Shown: positions 12,483 through 23,194 of the stretch, in pieces
Layout of the letters: each line of letters begins with the position of its first letter
Position numbering within the stretch: position 1 is the first letter of the stretch
Source: Latrodectus hesperus
Taxonomy: Eukaryota; Arthropoda; Arachnida; Araneae; Theridiidae
Assembly: GCA_037975125.1 (NCBI GenBank)
Contig: CM075858.1
Span: forward strand, 64,175,640 to 64,239,639
DNA length: 64,000 bases
Reading direction: 5' to 3'
The notes under the pieces: model-generated
The model's database searches: none
Seen by the model: the letters and a program-made list of their open reading frames with translations, nothing else
Told to the model about the DNA's origin: nothing
Translations under genes and position numbers: made by a program

Positions 12483-12757
12483 TGGACAAGCCAAGCTCGC
12501 TTTTGCCTTTGCAGTGGAATTAAGTCAAAAGGAGCGTCTTTCGTTTAGATCAGAGCACCACGAAGGTGAAAGTACGACTTTACCTTTTAAGAATGCCTCG
12601 TAATTTTGAATCACGGTCAGGTGAGAAGGCCACACCTGAACTGACACTCTCTCTCCACATCCACGCCACACCAGTGGAAGGACTTCCTACGGAGTTCTAG
12701 TAACCCAGTGAAGGAGAGTACACTAGTGGTCACCCTCCTAACCACTGCCAGCGGTAA
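12483..12757 (-). mobile_element. SINE with chimeric head and family-1 3' domain
   Basis: Lies on the minus strand between 9-bp direct repeats ATGATAGCT (12474-12482 and 12758-12766). Its 3' part, about 12483-12600, matches the 3' domain of the SINE at 1270-1652, including the words TAAACGAAAGACGCTCC and GCGAGCTTGGCTTGTCCAAG. Its 5' half (on the plus strand, CTCTCTCTCCACATCCACGC and neighbours) is unrelated to that SINE's tRNA head. A short TGGCAGTGGTTAGG word near the 5' end could be a decayed A box. It appears to be a modular SINE sharing one tail with a different head. Confidence 0.75.
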
Positions 12758-12766
12758 ATGATAGCT

Positions 12767-13304
12767 ATCAAACTTTGTTGAGCTTATGGAATCGGTGTGA
12801 AGCTACATAAATTACTGGAACTTATAATAGATAATTAACTTAATTTACTAATCGCTATATCTATATAAATGGAATTAATAATGTGTCAAATAAAAAAACA
12901 TGTTATTTAAAAAATAAGATTGTAGGGTGTAAAATATATAAGATAATAATCATTAATTTAGAAAGATTAAATTTTAATTGAATTGTCAATTGGAATTGAT
13001 TTGATACAAAATGCCATGAATCACTTATATTTTTTATAACTTTCGTCATAATTGTAAATTTCCTACAGAAATACTAATTAAACTTAAATTTTTGAGATTA
13101 ATTTTAAATGTAAAATTAAATTTTAAGACAAACATTAATTTTACTGTCTCTAAAAATGTATAACAGAGTTTAGTAAAAATTCTCAGTTTATAGTTGTATA
13201 ACATTAAGCATTTTCAATGAATGTAAATAGCATAATTACAAAGCGTAAATTTTACGATTCAATTTACTTTTTTAAACATACTAAATAGGATTTTACGATA
13301 TTCT
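12767..13304. other. A+T-rich non-coding DNA
   Basis: Nothing recognised between the SINE and the LINE tail. Confidence 0.55.
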
Positions 13305-13313
13305 GTAAGGTGT

Positions 13314-13628
13314 GTTGTTGTTGTTGTTGTTGCTTATCCTCCGTGTCTGACGGAGTCAGACTAGATCCATGAGTTCGTTGACTGTAAGGAAGTCGAAGAC
13401 TAAAAGAGGATTGCTAAAGAGATCCTCCCTAGAGAGACCCATGCAATCCAAAAGATGCTCAGGAGAAGCCTGATGATTTTGGCACTTGGTGCAGGTGACG
13501 AAAGTTTTCCTGCCCTCGTTGAAAGAGAGGCACTTAATATGACCGCTAGCAAGTCTTGAGAGAACAGTCCGGGTACGTCTGTCACATGGGAGGTCAAGGG
13601 ACAATCCCGGTTTTGATCCCTTGTACCA
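13314..13628 (-). mobile_element. 5'-truncated LINE: C-terminal ORF2 tail, 3' hairpin and (CAA)n
   Basis: A non-LTR retrotransposon remnant on the minus strand between 9-bp direct repeats GTAAGGTGT (13305-13313 and 13629-13637). After the stop codon at 13356-13358 the 3' UTR is only about 40 nt. It holds a perfect 6-bp-stem hairpin (CTCCGT-CAGAC-ACGGAG on the minus strand, 13339-13355) and then a (CAA)n tail, seen as (GTT)n on the plus strand at 13314-13332. Severe 5' truncation is typical of target-primed reverse transcription. A second copy of the tail is at 31570-31885. Confidence 0.85.
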
Positions 13629-13640
13629 GTAAGGTGTCAC
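13356..13640 (-). pseudogene. LINE ORF2 C-terminal fragment (zinc-knuckle-like tail)
   Basis: A 94-residue open frame that forms only the end of a retrotransposon polyprotein. In order it shows a conserved RLASGHIKCLSF stretch (the region after the RNase H domain), a CTKC...H...C metal-binding-like cluster (Cys-x2-Cys, then PEHLLDC), and a terminal VFDFLTVNELMDLV. In jockey/I-like LINEs this tail follows reverse transcriptase and RNase H. The first residues of the frame fall inside the flanking target duplication, so the ATG at 13640 is not a true start. The frame is uninterrupted, but the fragment cannot be functional because its catalytic domains are absent. Very similar tails are, to my recollection, abundant in spider genomes. 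Confidence 0.8.
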
Positions 13641-13764
13641 ATGAGGTAAAATTTCAAAATTTTGAAGAGGTGTTTTTCTAATTAATTGAGATATTTTTCT
13701 GATTTATTACTAAATAATTTTATTTTGTAGCAATTATCAATCAATTTATTTAAGAAAAGATAAC

Positions 13765-14043
13765 CCTGATCACCCTGTCTAGTGGTCAGCGTGCCTGACT
13801 GCGGATAGGGAGGTCCAGGGTTCGAATCCCGGTTCGCGGGCATGAATGTACTTTCTCTCTGTATCTATCCTGTCTTTGTCCTTTCCTTGTATGAATAGGT
13901 TATGAATGGTTGCTTACCTTATAAATGGGTTCCTATGGCATGTGTGTACTGCTGAAGTCGGACTCCACACCAAATTACGGTATAGTTGGAAAAAAGGAGC
14001 AACGCACCCTATATTGTCAGCCTAGCTGGCAAAAGACAACAAC
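13765..14043 (+). mobile_element. tRNA-derived SINE (family 2), complete, CAA-tailed
   Basis: Flanked by a perfect 13-bp target-site duplication, AAGAAAAGATAAC (13752-13764 and 14044-14056). The head has an A-box region TGTCTAGTGGTCAGC (13776-13790) and a perfect B box GGTTCGAATCC (13819-13829). The body matches the copy at 11709-11978 throughout, including GACTGCGGATAGGGAGG and GGCATGTGTGTACTG. The 3' end has a small hairpin (CAGC-CTA-GCTG) and then a short CAA tail. The intact promoter and clean duplication suggest it is younger than its sister. Confidence 0.92.
13776..13829 (+). promoter_or_regulatory. Internal pol III promoter of family-2 SINE
   Basis: The A box begins at 13776 and the B box GGTTCGAATCC is at 13819-13829, about 45 bp apart as in tRNA genes. 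The B box is a perfect consensus within a palindromic T-arm-like context (CCAGGGTTCGAATCCCGG). Confidence 0.75.
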
Positions 14044-14316
14044 AAGAAAAGATAACGTAAGATTAAAAGAAATATCTTTCAGTTGAACATCAAGCTTATT
14101 TAACAGTAACGACAAGTAAAATATTTTATTTTATGAGTCGAACAATGAATTTGATTTTCAAAATCTACAAAAAATGGATTGCACGCATTTAATCATAACA
14201 ATCACTGAAATATATTCAATAATTTCTAAATAATTTTTCAGTCATAAATTCCATATTATTAACGTCTAACGAAATAAAATATAAAGTATCTATGAAATGT
14301 TTTATAATTTGAAATA

Positions 14317-14344
14317 CACTGCTCAAAACAATTAAAGGATATTG
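14317..14344 (+). repeat. Left terminal inverted repeat of Tc1-like element
   Basis: Starts CACTGCTCAAAAC directly after a TA dinucleotide. All 28 bases match the reverse complement of 15822-15849. Confidence 0.92.
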
Positions 14345-14568
14345 TAAGTTTTACATAAAATAAAGATATAAGCGAAATTTGTTTTGCTGAAAATGGAAAA
14401 AGGGAATCACAAATGAAAATTTTTCTGATTTTCAAACTGTGGAGTATGCTAATTGTGAATTTGACGTCAAAAACGTCATTTCAGCGGCAGTGAATGAAAT
14501 TTGACTTTCAACTGAATAAAAGACAATGAATACAAGGATGATTGGTATTCAGTGACTACTTTGTTTCA

Positions 14569-15536
14569 ATGAGTACGATGTCTCAGCGAAGTCATTTAAC
14601 CAATTCAGAAGCTTGGAGAGTTTTTGGTAGGTTAGAAGGGGGCCAAACTCAAGCCGGAGTAGCGCAAGCCATTGGAGTGTTACAAAGTGTGATGTCCAGG
14701 ATCTGGAACCATTTTTTGGAGACTGGAAGTGCAGGCCGAAGACCAGGGCAAGGCCGTAGATGGGCAACAACACCCAATGAATATCTTCATTTAGTGTTAA
14801 CGGCTTGGAGACACCGAAATATGAATGCTACTCTTCTCCAACAACACCTTCGCTTGGATACATACACCACGGTTTCAACTCAGACTGTCCGAAACCGGCT
14901 CCATGGTGTAGGTCTATATGCTCGCCGACCGATGGTATGTGTTAAACTAACATCAAGGCATCGTCACGACCGCAGGGAGTGGGCAACAGAGCATGTGAAC
15001 TGGAGGAGAAATGAATGGAGCAATGTTTTTTTTCTGACGAGTCCCGTTTTTCTGTTCATCCTGATAATAGGCGTATTTTCATCTAGAGGGACCGTGGCAG
15101 TATGAATAATCCAGCATTCGTGCACGAAAGTGTCAGATTTGGCGGTAGAGGAGTGTTGGTGTATCGTTGCATCTCCATTGACGGGCGCACAGACCTTTAT
15201 ATCATTCGAGATGGACCTCTGACTGGTCGCCGATATAGGGATGAGATCCTCTGACCTATTGTAGTCCCTTAAGCTGCAGCAATCGGAGATGACTTCATTT
15301 TAATGGACGATAACTGCAGGCCACACCGTGTCATCCTGGTAGAGGATTTCCTTTTCAAGGAAGGAATCGTACGAATGGAATGGCCAGCGTGTTCTCCAGA
15401 CATGAATCCAATAGAGCACGTTTGGGACGCTCTAGGAAGACGAGTTGCTGGCCACCAACCACCCCCACAAACTCTCCAAGAACTGGAAAGAGCTCTTCTG
15501 GAAGAGTGGGACAGAATACCCCGACTCGTGATTTAA
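14569..15536 (+). pseudogene. Tc1-like DD34E transposase pseudogene
   Basis: The N-terminal half (from MSTMSQRSHL) encodes paired-type helix-turn-helix DNA-binding motifs (GRLEGGQTQAGVAQAIGVLQ; GRRPGQGRRWATTPNEYLHL). A frameshift near the T run at 15026-15033 moves the catalytic domain to another frame: first Asp in FFSDESRFSV, second Asp in FILMDDNCRPH, and Glu in SPDMNPIEHVWD. There are 34 residues between the second Asp and the Glu, so the class is DD34E. Stop codons occur in frame at 15084, 15252 and 15270. The start at 14569 is chosen because the 9 codons upstream lack an ATG. All three catalytic residues survive, but the gene cannot make a whole protein. Confidence 0.9.
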
Positions 15537-15821
15537 TAGCCTCATTAACTCCATGCCTCCAAGGTATTCAATGTTACTGGCCGTCCGTGGAAACCATACC
15601 CCCTACTGAAAATGACTTCCTTTGAAGACAACACCTTTTCTTATTCTTTTTTTCTCATATGCACAAATTGCGTTTTTTTCCCTTTTGTACACAAATGCGC
15701 AAAGAAATGCATTTTTTTTCTGCCAAACATGTGTAATTTATTCTCATATAACCTACTACGTCTGTCGACCATGTATCAATCATCTAAAAAGTTTCCCAGT
15801 CACAAGATCCTCCTAAAACCG

Positions 15822-15849
15822 CAATATCCTTTAATTGTTTTGAGCAGTG
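15822..15849 (-). repeat. Right terminal inverted repeat of Tc1-like element
   Basis: Perfect 28-bp reverse complement of the left end, followed directly by TA. Confidence 0.92.
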
Positions 15850-15851
15850 TA

Positions 15852-18800
15852 TCTTAAATATTAAGTTTTTTGGATAATTTATATTAGATTTATATTAACT
15901 ATATTATTTGTAATAAGGTCATATAATAACGTAATTTTTATTTCAAAATGTACAAAATTTTAAATTTAATACAAGAGATTTAAAGGATATATTAATGCTT
16001 TTTCTAGAATCTATCATCGCATTCTTCCCAGTAATTTTTTCAATGAACTTTTTAATTCATAAATATGATAAATATTTTTAAGCGAATAAAATAGTACTAC
16101 ATTTTAAGAGATATAATACATACTTCAGGTGTAATTTTTTTTTATCACATAACTAAGAATGTAAAGTTTACAAATAAATAGTATTAGAACTATAAGTGTT
16201 TTATTAATTTCGAATTTTTCTTAAAATATGTATTTTCTTATATATCAGTAAAGGCACTATTACGTGTATCATTCTTTAAAGGATAATCAAAGATTTAAAT
16301 ATTTCTTTGAATTAAGGTCAATAACTTTTTTAAATCCCAATATAGTTTTAAAACAGTATGACATTAAAATAGTTCTCATTTAAATTTTTCAATTTAAATG
16401 AGATGCAATCCAAATATCTTAACACAAAATGTGAAAACGTAGGACAAAACGGTTAGGTAAATGTTGTAAAAAACTAGGAACTTTCTGAAATATAAAGAAA
16501 TTTAATTAAAATTTTTAATTTCTTAGAGTAAATTTCTGAATCTGCAATAATAAGAGTATTAGTGACTATACAATGAACGAAATTAAGTTTCTTAAGATAT
16601 ACCTAAAAATTTTATTTCTTTCCATAGTTTTATTTTGTACTAAATAAGACAATAAAGTAAGCACGATTTTTGTTACAAGAATAAATAATTTAATAACTTT
16701 AAAAAATGCATTTTCTTAAACATATTTTTTTATGGTTGCTTATTAAAGAATAAAATTTGAGGTCATAATATTTATATGATATTCCTTAAAAGAGTCAAAT
16801 TTTATTTTAAAATTTGAATTTTGATTAGAATTATACTTAGAATTTCTATTATAGCGTGTGTATAGTAAGATTGTGTCACTTTTTACATTTTAGCATATTT
16901 TTCTAAAAAATATTGCTATTTGCTTCAATAGAAACATTTCTAGATTAAAATAAATCCAAATACAGCAAAAAGTAAAGAATCTGAGAAAATGCTTCATGCA
17001 AAACTTAAAATGAATAAAGAAGGAAACAGATAGACGTCAAAGTGAATAGTACAAATGCCATGTACAAAGCCGTTTCATAGGTATAGAGAAAATACAAAAC
17101 TTATTCAACCTCCATTTTAGGCCACATTTATTATATTTATGAAATGTCATTTTGGCAAAATAAGTTGTTTCATTATAAAATATAGTTTTCTGATTCAGCT
17201 TCATCAATAAAAAAGATTTATAAAAATTGTATTAATAAAAAATTTTAAAAAATAAAATAGGTTAATAGTATATTCATTATGTAATAAATTAATAAATTTT
17301 TAACAAATTTTTTTTTTGTTATTTCTAAGTGAAGTAAAGTAAATATGCAATTTGCAAGTATTGAAAACTTTATTTTTAAAATTAAAAAGTGTATTTTCAT
17401 TAAAATCTATAAATTTGCTGAATTTAATATTCCTATATTATTCACAGTATTTAATGTTTATAGTTTTGATTATTAAATTGACTTAAGAACTAAATTGTTT
17501 TTTATTAATTTCACTACGTTTATTGGTTTTAAATTTGATAAATAAGAAATGTGGGAGTATTTCCACAAATGCAGTAGTCTGACTTCATATTTGATAAAAG
17601 TGCTTGTGATACATGCCGATATATAAATAAAATTATTGTGAGCTCACACTTTCAAAACTTAGAAATTGAGTTCGTTTTTTTTTCTAAATCAAATATAATA
17701 TAATTTGATCAAAAATAACATTACGAATAATATTACGACAGCACTTAAACTGAAAGATTAAATTAAAAATGGTTTAAGAATAGTTTTTTATTTAGTTTAT
17801 CATTATTTTATTTTTGTAAGCTAATTAGAGAAAATTAATTATTCAGACAATTTCATTTTAACAACAATTTTTTTTAATTGAAATTCTGTTAAAATAAATG
17901 GAAAACAAATTAAATATGACACAAAATTGTTTAAGTAAAAATTGCAATTTTTCTTAATATTTCATTTATACACAAAAAAATTATCTATTATATTGAATGA
18001 TATTTCTATTATTTTATTAGTAAGAATATGTGAAAATATAAATATTATGTATTCAATAAAAAAATAAATGAAGTTTTTACAAAAATCTGATTAAAATAAA
18101 TGCTTTTTTGAACTCATATTTTTGAATAGTAGTTTTGATAATTTCAATAGTTTTTTTTTGTTATAAATTTTTTTAAAGAAAACTTTCTCATGTGAAATAA
18201 TACAAGAAAATTTTTAAAATAAATGAATGCAAAGGACGTAGTTTAAAATATAAATTTTAAAAATATAATGAAAGAAAAAAATATTGAGTAAAGAACAACG
18301 TAAAAGTATTAATATCTTAAGCTAATGTAGTGAATATTTAAAATTATATACAATGTATAATTAATAGTAGTTTTACAATTTATTTGATAATAATATTATA
18401 TTGAATATGATATTTGACATAATGATTTAGTAATATAAACTAAAGTGTATACAATTATATGTGTATCAATACACAATTCACTTTATCAATAACGTGACAA
18501 TTTTGCAACAGAAATAACAAAAAATTTATAAAAATAACTTTTTCTGTTTTTAAAATTTTTTTTATAGTTTTAATCTCACCAAACACATGGTGGAAATTTT
18601 TGCACAAAAGGATAAAATTGGTAAAAAAGAAAGAATACACTTTTAAATAAATAAATAAGGCACACATTAGTTTTGTGCAATGTGTAAAACACAATTACGA
18701 AATTTTTATTTTTCATTAAAGGGCTTTATCTTCAAAATTTTCTTGAAAAAAAAAAAGATCAGAATTTGAAAAAAAGTAGCAAAAAATATAACTGCAATTC

Positions 18801-19249
18801 TTTGCAAAATATAGAATATTATAAGAATTTTCAATTCTTCAGTGGAAGTTTGCTTAATTTTTATTCTTAAGCAATTTTTTCTAAAACTCAAGAGCAAAAT
18901 TTCTACACAAATAAATAAAAAGAAAGAAATTTTTTGTAATATGTATAACAACAATTTAAAAAAATTATATAATAATTATTAAACAGTATAAAAATATTTA
19001 ATTTTAACAAAGAAAGTTAGTTTTGATTTTTATTAAAAGCATGTAAAAAAACTTACGAATAAAAGTAGATAAAATTTAAACAATAAAGAAGAAACCACTA
19101 GAGCAGTTTTTCATTCCTCATTTAAAATTAATTTTAGTTTTAATTTCTTAAGCTATTCTAGTTTTTATCTGATTTTAAAAATTTTCAATAGCTAAAAGTA
19201 ATACAAATTACAATTTTTTTCATAAACAGCTGAAAAAACTGAATCATAT
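15852..19249. other. Extreme A+T desert
   Basis: Among the most A+T-rich parts of the window. The only structure noted is a perfect hairpin at 16374-16403. The minus-strand frames at 18455-18954 are Phe/Ile/Lys-rich translations of A+T DNA with no motif. No gene is seen. Confidence 0.6.
16374..16403. repeat. Perfect short hairpin, 13-bp arms and 4-nt loop
   Basis: TCTCATTTAAATT, loop TTTC, then AATTTAAATGAGA. The arms are fully complementary. It has no flanking element or gene, and being A+T-rich it could form a cruciform or be chance. Confidence 0.5.
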
Positions 19250-19660
19250 TTGTTAAAGGCTATTGGACGTGACCAATTATGGACGCACTTTGTATTTGAT
19301 TCAAATAATGAAACAGCGTTTCATACCAAGAGCGTTACAAATGCAGATAAAAAATATTATTTCTTCACAAAAGTTGTTTTGTAGTGTTTGTCATTCTCAG
19401 CAATATTGACAATTTTTTTTTTCGATTTCTTAGAGGAAAAAATATCCTTTGTATGGCAGATCCACGGCTCGCATTTTACTTGGAAAGTGTTATTTGAGGG
19501 CAGAAATTTTTATTTGATTCTGAGAAATGGGCAAACACCGCCTGCGCTGGCTGAGAAAGGTAGAATACAGCAAGAAATTGTTATTTTCAATAACGCTGGC
19601 AAGGTATATAAGGAGATCATATGCATTCAGCGCCAATTTGACATTCAGTTGTTGTAGTGC
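19250..19660. promoter_or_regulatory. Candidate conserved non-coding element
   Basis: Higher-complexity island with CpGs (GGCTATTGGACGTGACC, CACGGCTCGC, ACACCGCCTGCGCTGGCTG) abutting a very A+T-rich desert. An 89-residue frame at 19388-19657 has no recognisable domain and begins in a T run. ATTGG (CCAAT) and GTGACCAATTATGG words suggest regulatory sites. An unrecognised exon cannot be excluded. Confidence 0.35.
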
Positions 19661-20100
19661 ATATACTTTGAAATTTCAATAAAAAACTTAATTTACTGCA
19701 TCGTTTCATATCTCAATAAAGATATTGAAAACATAGATGTTATCAAATATTTTGCTTTTCGTAAGCATGACATATTTTCGATTATGAAAAAAATTCGCAT
19801 ATTGTTTTAGGTAAAAACAGTGGGTCTAAAGTGATCGAAAAACAATCATTATTTTTCTGCAAAGTAGCCAATTATTAAAGAGGTGAGAATTTCTTTTTTG
19901 CAATTTCTTTTTGTAAAAATATTTTTATTTAGTTTATAACGCTTAAAAATTACAGGTTACTGTCATATTTTTTTGTTGTAACATTTTGTCATGCCTCGGT
20001 GATTTGGAAAACCATTATTTAGATTGAAGCTTTGCTCAATTACTTTTGTGAAAGATTGAATGAATATTATCGAACTATATATACAAATATGTAGTTATAA
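19661..20100. other. A+T-rich non-coding DNA
   Basis: No supported feature. Confidence 0.55.
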
Positions 20101-20290
20101 GTGATTTGGAATTTACATCCACTAAATGTAGTGCTTTTTAGAATAGAAAGTCCTGGGTTCGCTCCCAGTCTCTATTACACAATGACAGATGGGTGTTTCG
20201 CTTCTTATTTTTACATTCAATGTATCAAGCTGATTGCTCAGGAATTTTCCGGGTTTGCTTCCTTACGAGTGCTTCCAAAAATTAGTGTAA
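20101..20290 (+). mobile_element. Old tRNA-derived SINE fragment
   Basis: Contains a near-consensus B box in a T-arm-like context, CCTGGGTTCGCTCCCAG (20153-20169), preceded by a plausible tRNA-like head without a clear A box. The downstream body (TGACAGATGGGTGTTTCGC) does not match the other SINEs here. No target duplication was found, so the limits are approximate. A 70-residue frame across it is not a gene. Confidence 0.5.
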
Positions 20291-20439
20291 TTGAAAATAT
20301 AACATCACAATAATGAAAACAACTAAAAAATTTACAATGGGCTTGTAAATTTAAGTCTCTGTGCGATGTCAAAATTGTAAGTGAGTCATTTTCTTCTCAA
20401 TATATTTGAAGCACATATTTTTGTCAGTTCACTTCATTA

Positions 20440-20580
20440 TTCTTGGTTTGGTTTGTTAAACCCACAATGGTCATTTTTTACACACAAAGCATAATTAGTC
20501 CTAGAGCTATAGTTTAAAGTTGAATATTCTTGGATCACAGTAAACAGACTCAAAGTTTACAAACCTGTTTTTAATGATTC
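20440..20580. repeat. Decayed dispersed repeat, related to 53925-54035
   Basis: The run CATAATTAGTCCTAGAG...TAGTTTAAAGTTGAATATTCTTGG...ACAGTAAACAGACTCAAAGTTTA aligns by eye with 53970-54030 (GTTAATTAGACCTGGACC...AGAGTTTAAAGTCAATTC). Both copies follow an ACACAAAG/CTCACAAAG word. The family is unknown. Confidence 0.45.
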
Positions 20581-20907
20581 GTTTTAATCTTCATATACCT
20601 TTAAGGAAAGGCTAAATTAATATTAATGCACTATTTATTTGTGTATCTTTTTTCTTGTTGAGAATCAGTACTGATATTGATCAAATTATTATCTCTTATT
20701 ATTAATTGGGAATAAAAATTATAGTTAATTAACTTAAATTATTGGCTTAAGATCTTATTATAGTTTTGATGTGTTTTTTATTATGTTTTACACATTGATT
20801 ATAGAGATGAAATGAGTTTAAATTTGAAAAATAATTTTTTCAATATAACTTATTAGATATACAACCTTGTATACACTTGTATAATAGAACAAATAAATAT
20901 AAAAATG

Positions 20908-21107
20908 CATTGTATAAAGTATGCTGCATTTAAAATTTTTTGATCAAGTTTATAGATTAGCCAAGCATTATATAGATGTATTATAGATATTTAATTCACT
21001 TATATACTAATTCATTGTATAAGATATGCTGCATTTAAAAATTTTTTGATCAAGTTTATAGATTAGCCAAGCTATATAGATGTATTATAGATATTTAATT
21101 CACTTAT
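20908..21107. repeat. Two-copy tandem duplication, about 105-bp unit
   Basis: Copy one starts at 20908 and copy two at 21013. Both run CATTGTATAA...ATGCTGCATTTAAAA, then TTTTTTGATCAAGTTTATAG, then ATTAGCCAAGC, and end ATTTAATTCACTTAT. The copies differ by a handful of substitutions and small gaps, so the duplication is fairly recent. Confidence 0.9.
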
Positions 21108-21640
21108 CAACCTTCTGTCTCTGTTTACTACGAAGGCTAATTTGCTGAATCTTGCAGTTTCAAGGAAGTTCCAAATCACTTTTGTCATTCATTATCGAGT
21201 TGAGGTTCAAAACCATATATTGTTAATCCGAAGGAGAAAGCACTAGATATTCAGCCTCCAGTTCAGTGTTTATAGCACATTTTATATTAAAAATACAGTT
21301 ATGAAGAAACATAAAAGAGAAAACTCATTATATTTATTGAAAAAATGAAATAATGTACATGATACATAAGATATGTATGTACTATAGCACAATGTTAAAT
21401 AAAAACTATCTACATATGTGTTGGATATAATGTAAAAATGTAATTACAACATATACTATGAAATTATAAAAAATGTGATTCAATTTCAATTATTTATAAA
21501 GAATATAAGTCTTTAGTTAGTTAGGACTTAATTTCTTTTACCCAATATAAAATTGATGCCTAGTAAAAATTAGTAAATTTGAAAAATGTATATAGATTAT
21601 GAAACAGAATCACAATTAAGAGAGAAAATATTCTTTTATT
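21108..21640. other. Non-coding DNA, short complex patch then A+T-rich
   Basis: 21108-21290 has mixed composition with a weak B-box-like word (GAGGTTCAAAACC) and may be SINE scrap. The rest is featureless. Confidence 0.4.
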
Positions 21641-21746
21641 ATTCGATCGTTCATTAATAATATCATTTGAAGAGAGTGATAATGTTAAGCAAACTAGGTA
21701 ACGAAAATTATTGAACTTAGGTAGTGGGTCTCAGATACCGAATTAT

Positions 21747-22155
21747 TAAGACATCTTTGATACTCTAAATATGATCTATTTCCTTAATGCATCTTTAACA
21801 ATATCGTTATTTTAAGCAAAATAGTAAACATAGTAAAAAGAAATGATCAAAACTAGAGAATATACTTCAGACTAATATGTATCTAGTTACCTCTGATCAT
21901 TTAATTTTGTCTGATATATTTTTTCTTTAGTTTAAAACATCATTTGTTCTAGTTTATGTCTCACTAAACTTGTCTATTGCATCTATTGAACTTACAGAGG
22001 TTTAGATATCTTAATATTTAGACATCTTTGATACTCTAAATCAAAATTTGATTTATATTCTCAATAATATCTTTAATGGTATCATTTACTGTAAACCATA
22101 ATTCTAAGCGAAATGGCAACAATAATATGAAATCTAGAGAAGTAATCTGAGAGAT
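21747..22155. repeat. Diverged tandem pair, about 270-bp spacing
   Basis: AGACATCTTTGATACTCTAAAT occurs near 21749 and again near 22019. Each is followed by related text (CTTTAACAATATCG / CTTTAATGGTATCATT; AACTAGAGAATATACTTCAG / AATCTAGAGAAGTAATCTGAG). It is more diverged than the neighbouring 400-bp duplication, which it adjoins. Confidence 0.6.
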
Positions 22156-22953
22156 ACTTATGTATCTGAAATTTTAGCTACACTTAATTTACACCTTAAA
22201 TGATATATTATTGACTTAATTTTTGATAATTGTATGTTTTTTCCGAACAATTTAATAGATGAAACATAAAATATTTTGAGTTATTATCAAAATATTGTTT
22301 TCATTTTAAAATAATTTTAAATAATTGAAAATCAATAAAATTATACTTCAGAAATGACTTATTTTAAAATTATCCGATCAAGTTATAACGGAATTAAAAA
22401 TAAAAAAATGTTAAAATATTTTTTAAAATTATTTAAATAAAACTTTATTGTATCAAATTTAATGGAATTAAAAATGCACTATAAAATAATAATTCATTTT
22501 ATATTAAAGGAAAAATAAGTTGAACATTTATTATTTTTAATATTAATCATTTATTACTTATATATCTGAAATTTTTGCTACATTTAATTTACACCTTAAA
22601 TGATATATTGACTTACTTTTTAATAATTGTATGTTTTTTCAGAACAATTTAATTGATGAAATATAAAATATTTTGACTTATTATCAAAATTTTGTTTTCA
22701 TTTTAAAATAATTTTAAATAATTGAAAATCAATAAAAGTATACTTTAGAAATACCTTATTTTAAAATTATCCGATCAAGTTATAGCGGTATTAAAAATAA
22801 AAATAAGTTTAAATATTTTTCTAAATTATTTAAATAAAACTTTATTGTATCAAATTTAACAAAATTAAAAAATGCACTATAAAATAATAACTCATCTTAT
22901 ATTAAATGATAAATAAGTTGAACATTTATTATCCAATCTTAATCATTTATTAA
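22156..22953. repeat. Two-copy tandem duplication, 400-bp unit
   Basis: Copy one (22156-22555) and copy two (22556-22953) align along their whole length, starting ACTTATGTATCTGAAATTTT / ACTTATATATCTGAAATTTT. They share ATTTACACCTTAAATGATAT, AATTATCCGATCAAGTTATA and AAATGCACTATAAAATAATA. Differences are scattered substitutions and a few small gaps. There is no coding capacity. Confidence 0.92.
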
Positions 22954-23194
22954 AAAATACAGACATTGCATTTTCATGTTACTTGCATTTTAGCATAAAT
23001 TTCTTATGTTATTTATTTATTTGGAAAACGAGACACATTTTCAGAATTTTTTAACTTTTAATTTTTGTTAAAAAATGTAAATTTTGAAATTTTTTGTAAT
23101 ATTTTTTTCTGATTTTTCGATAATGTATAAGATAAGAATTCTATTAATACTGTTAGAAATAAATAAATTTTTTATTTAACTCCTTTACACAAAG

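Larger units (their letters stand above)
14317..15849 (+). mobile_element. Tc1-like DNA transposon, decayed, complete ends
   Basis: A 1,533-bp element inserted at TA (14315-14316 and 15850-15851). It has perfect 28-bp terminal inverted repeats at 14317-14344 and 15822-15849, starting CACTGCTCAAAACAATTAAA. The single transposase gene lies centrally and is broken by one frameshift and three stop codons. Identical ends with a dead gene suggest either recent mobilisation by a sister element's transposase or moderate age. Its ends differ from those of the two other Tc1-like elements in the window. Confidence 0.93.

Noticed and set aside
13818..13830. Possible tRNA gene because of the perfect B box
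   Set aside because: No acceptor stem pairing or cloverleaf was evident, and the sequence lies inside a SINE with a target duplication.
18455..18954. Two adjacent minus-strand frames rich in Phe, Ile and Lys resembling membrane proteins
   Set aside because: Composition follows from the extreme A+T DNA; no motif and no conserved start context.
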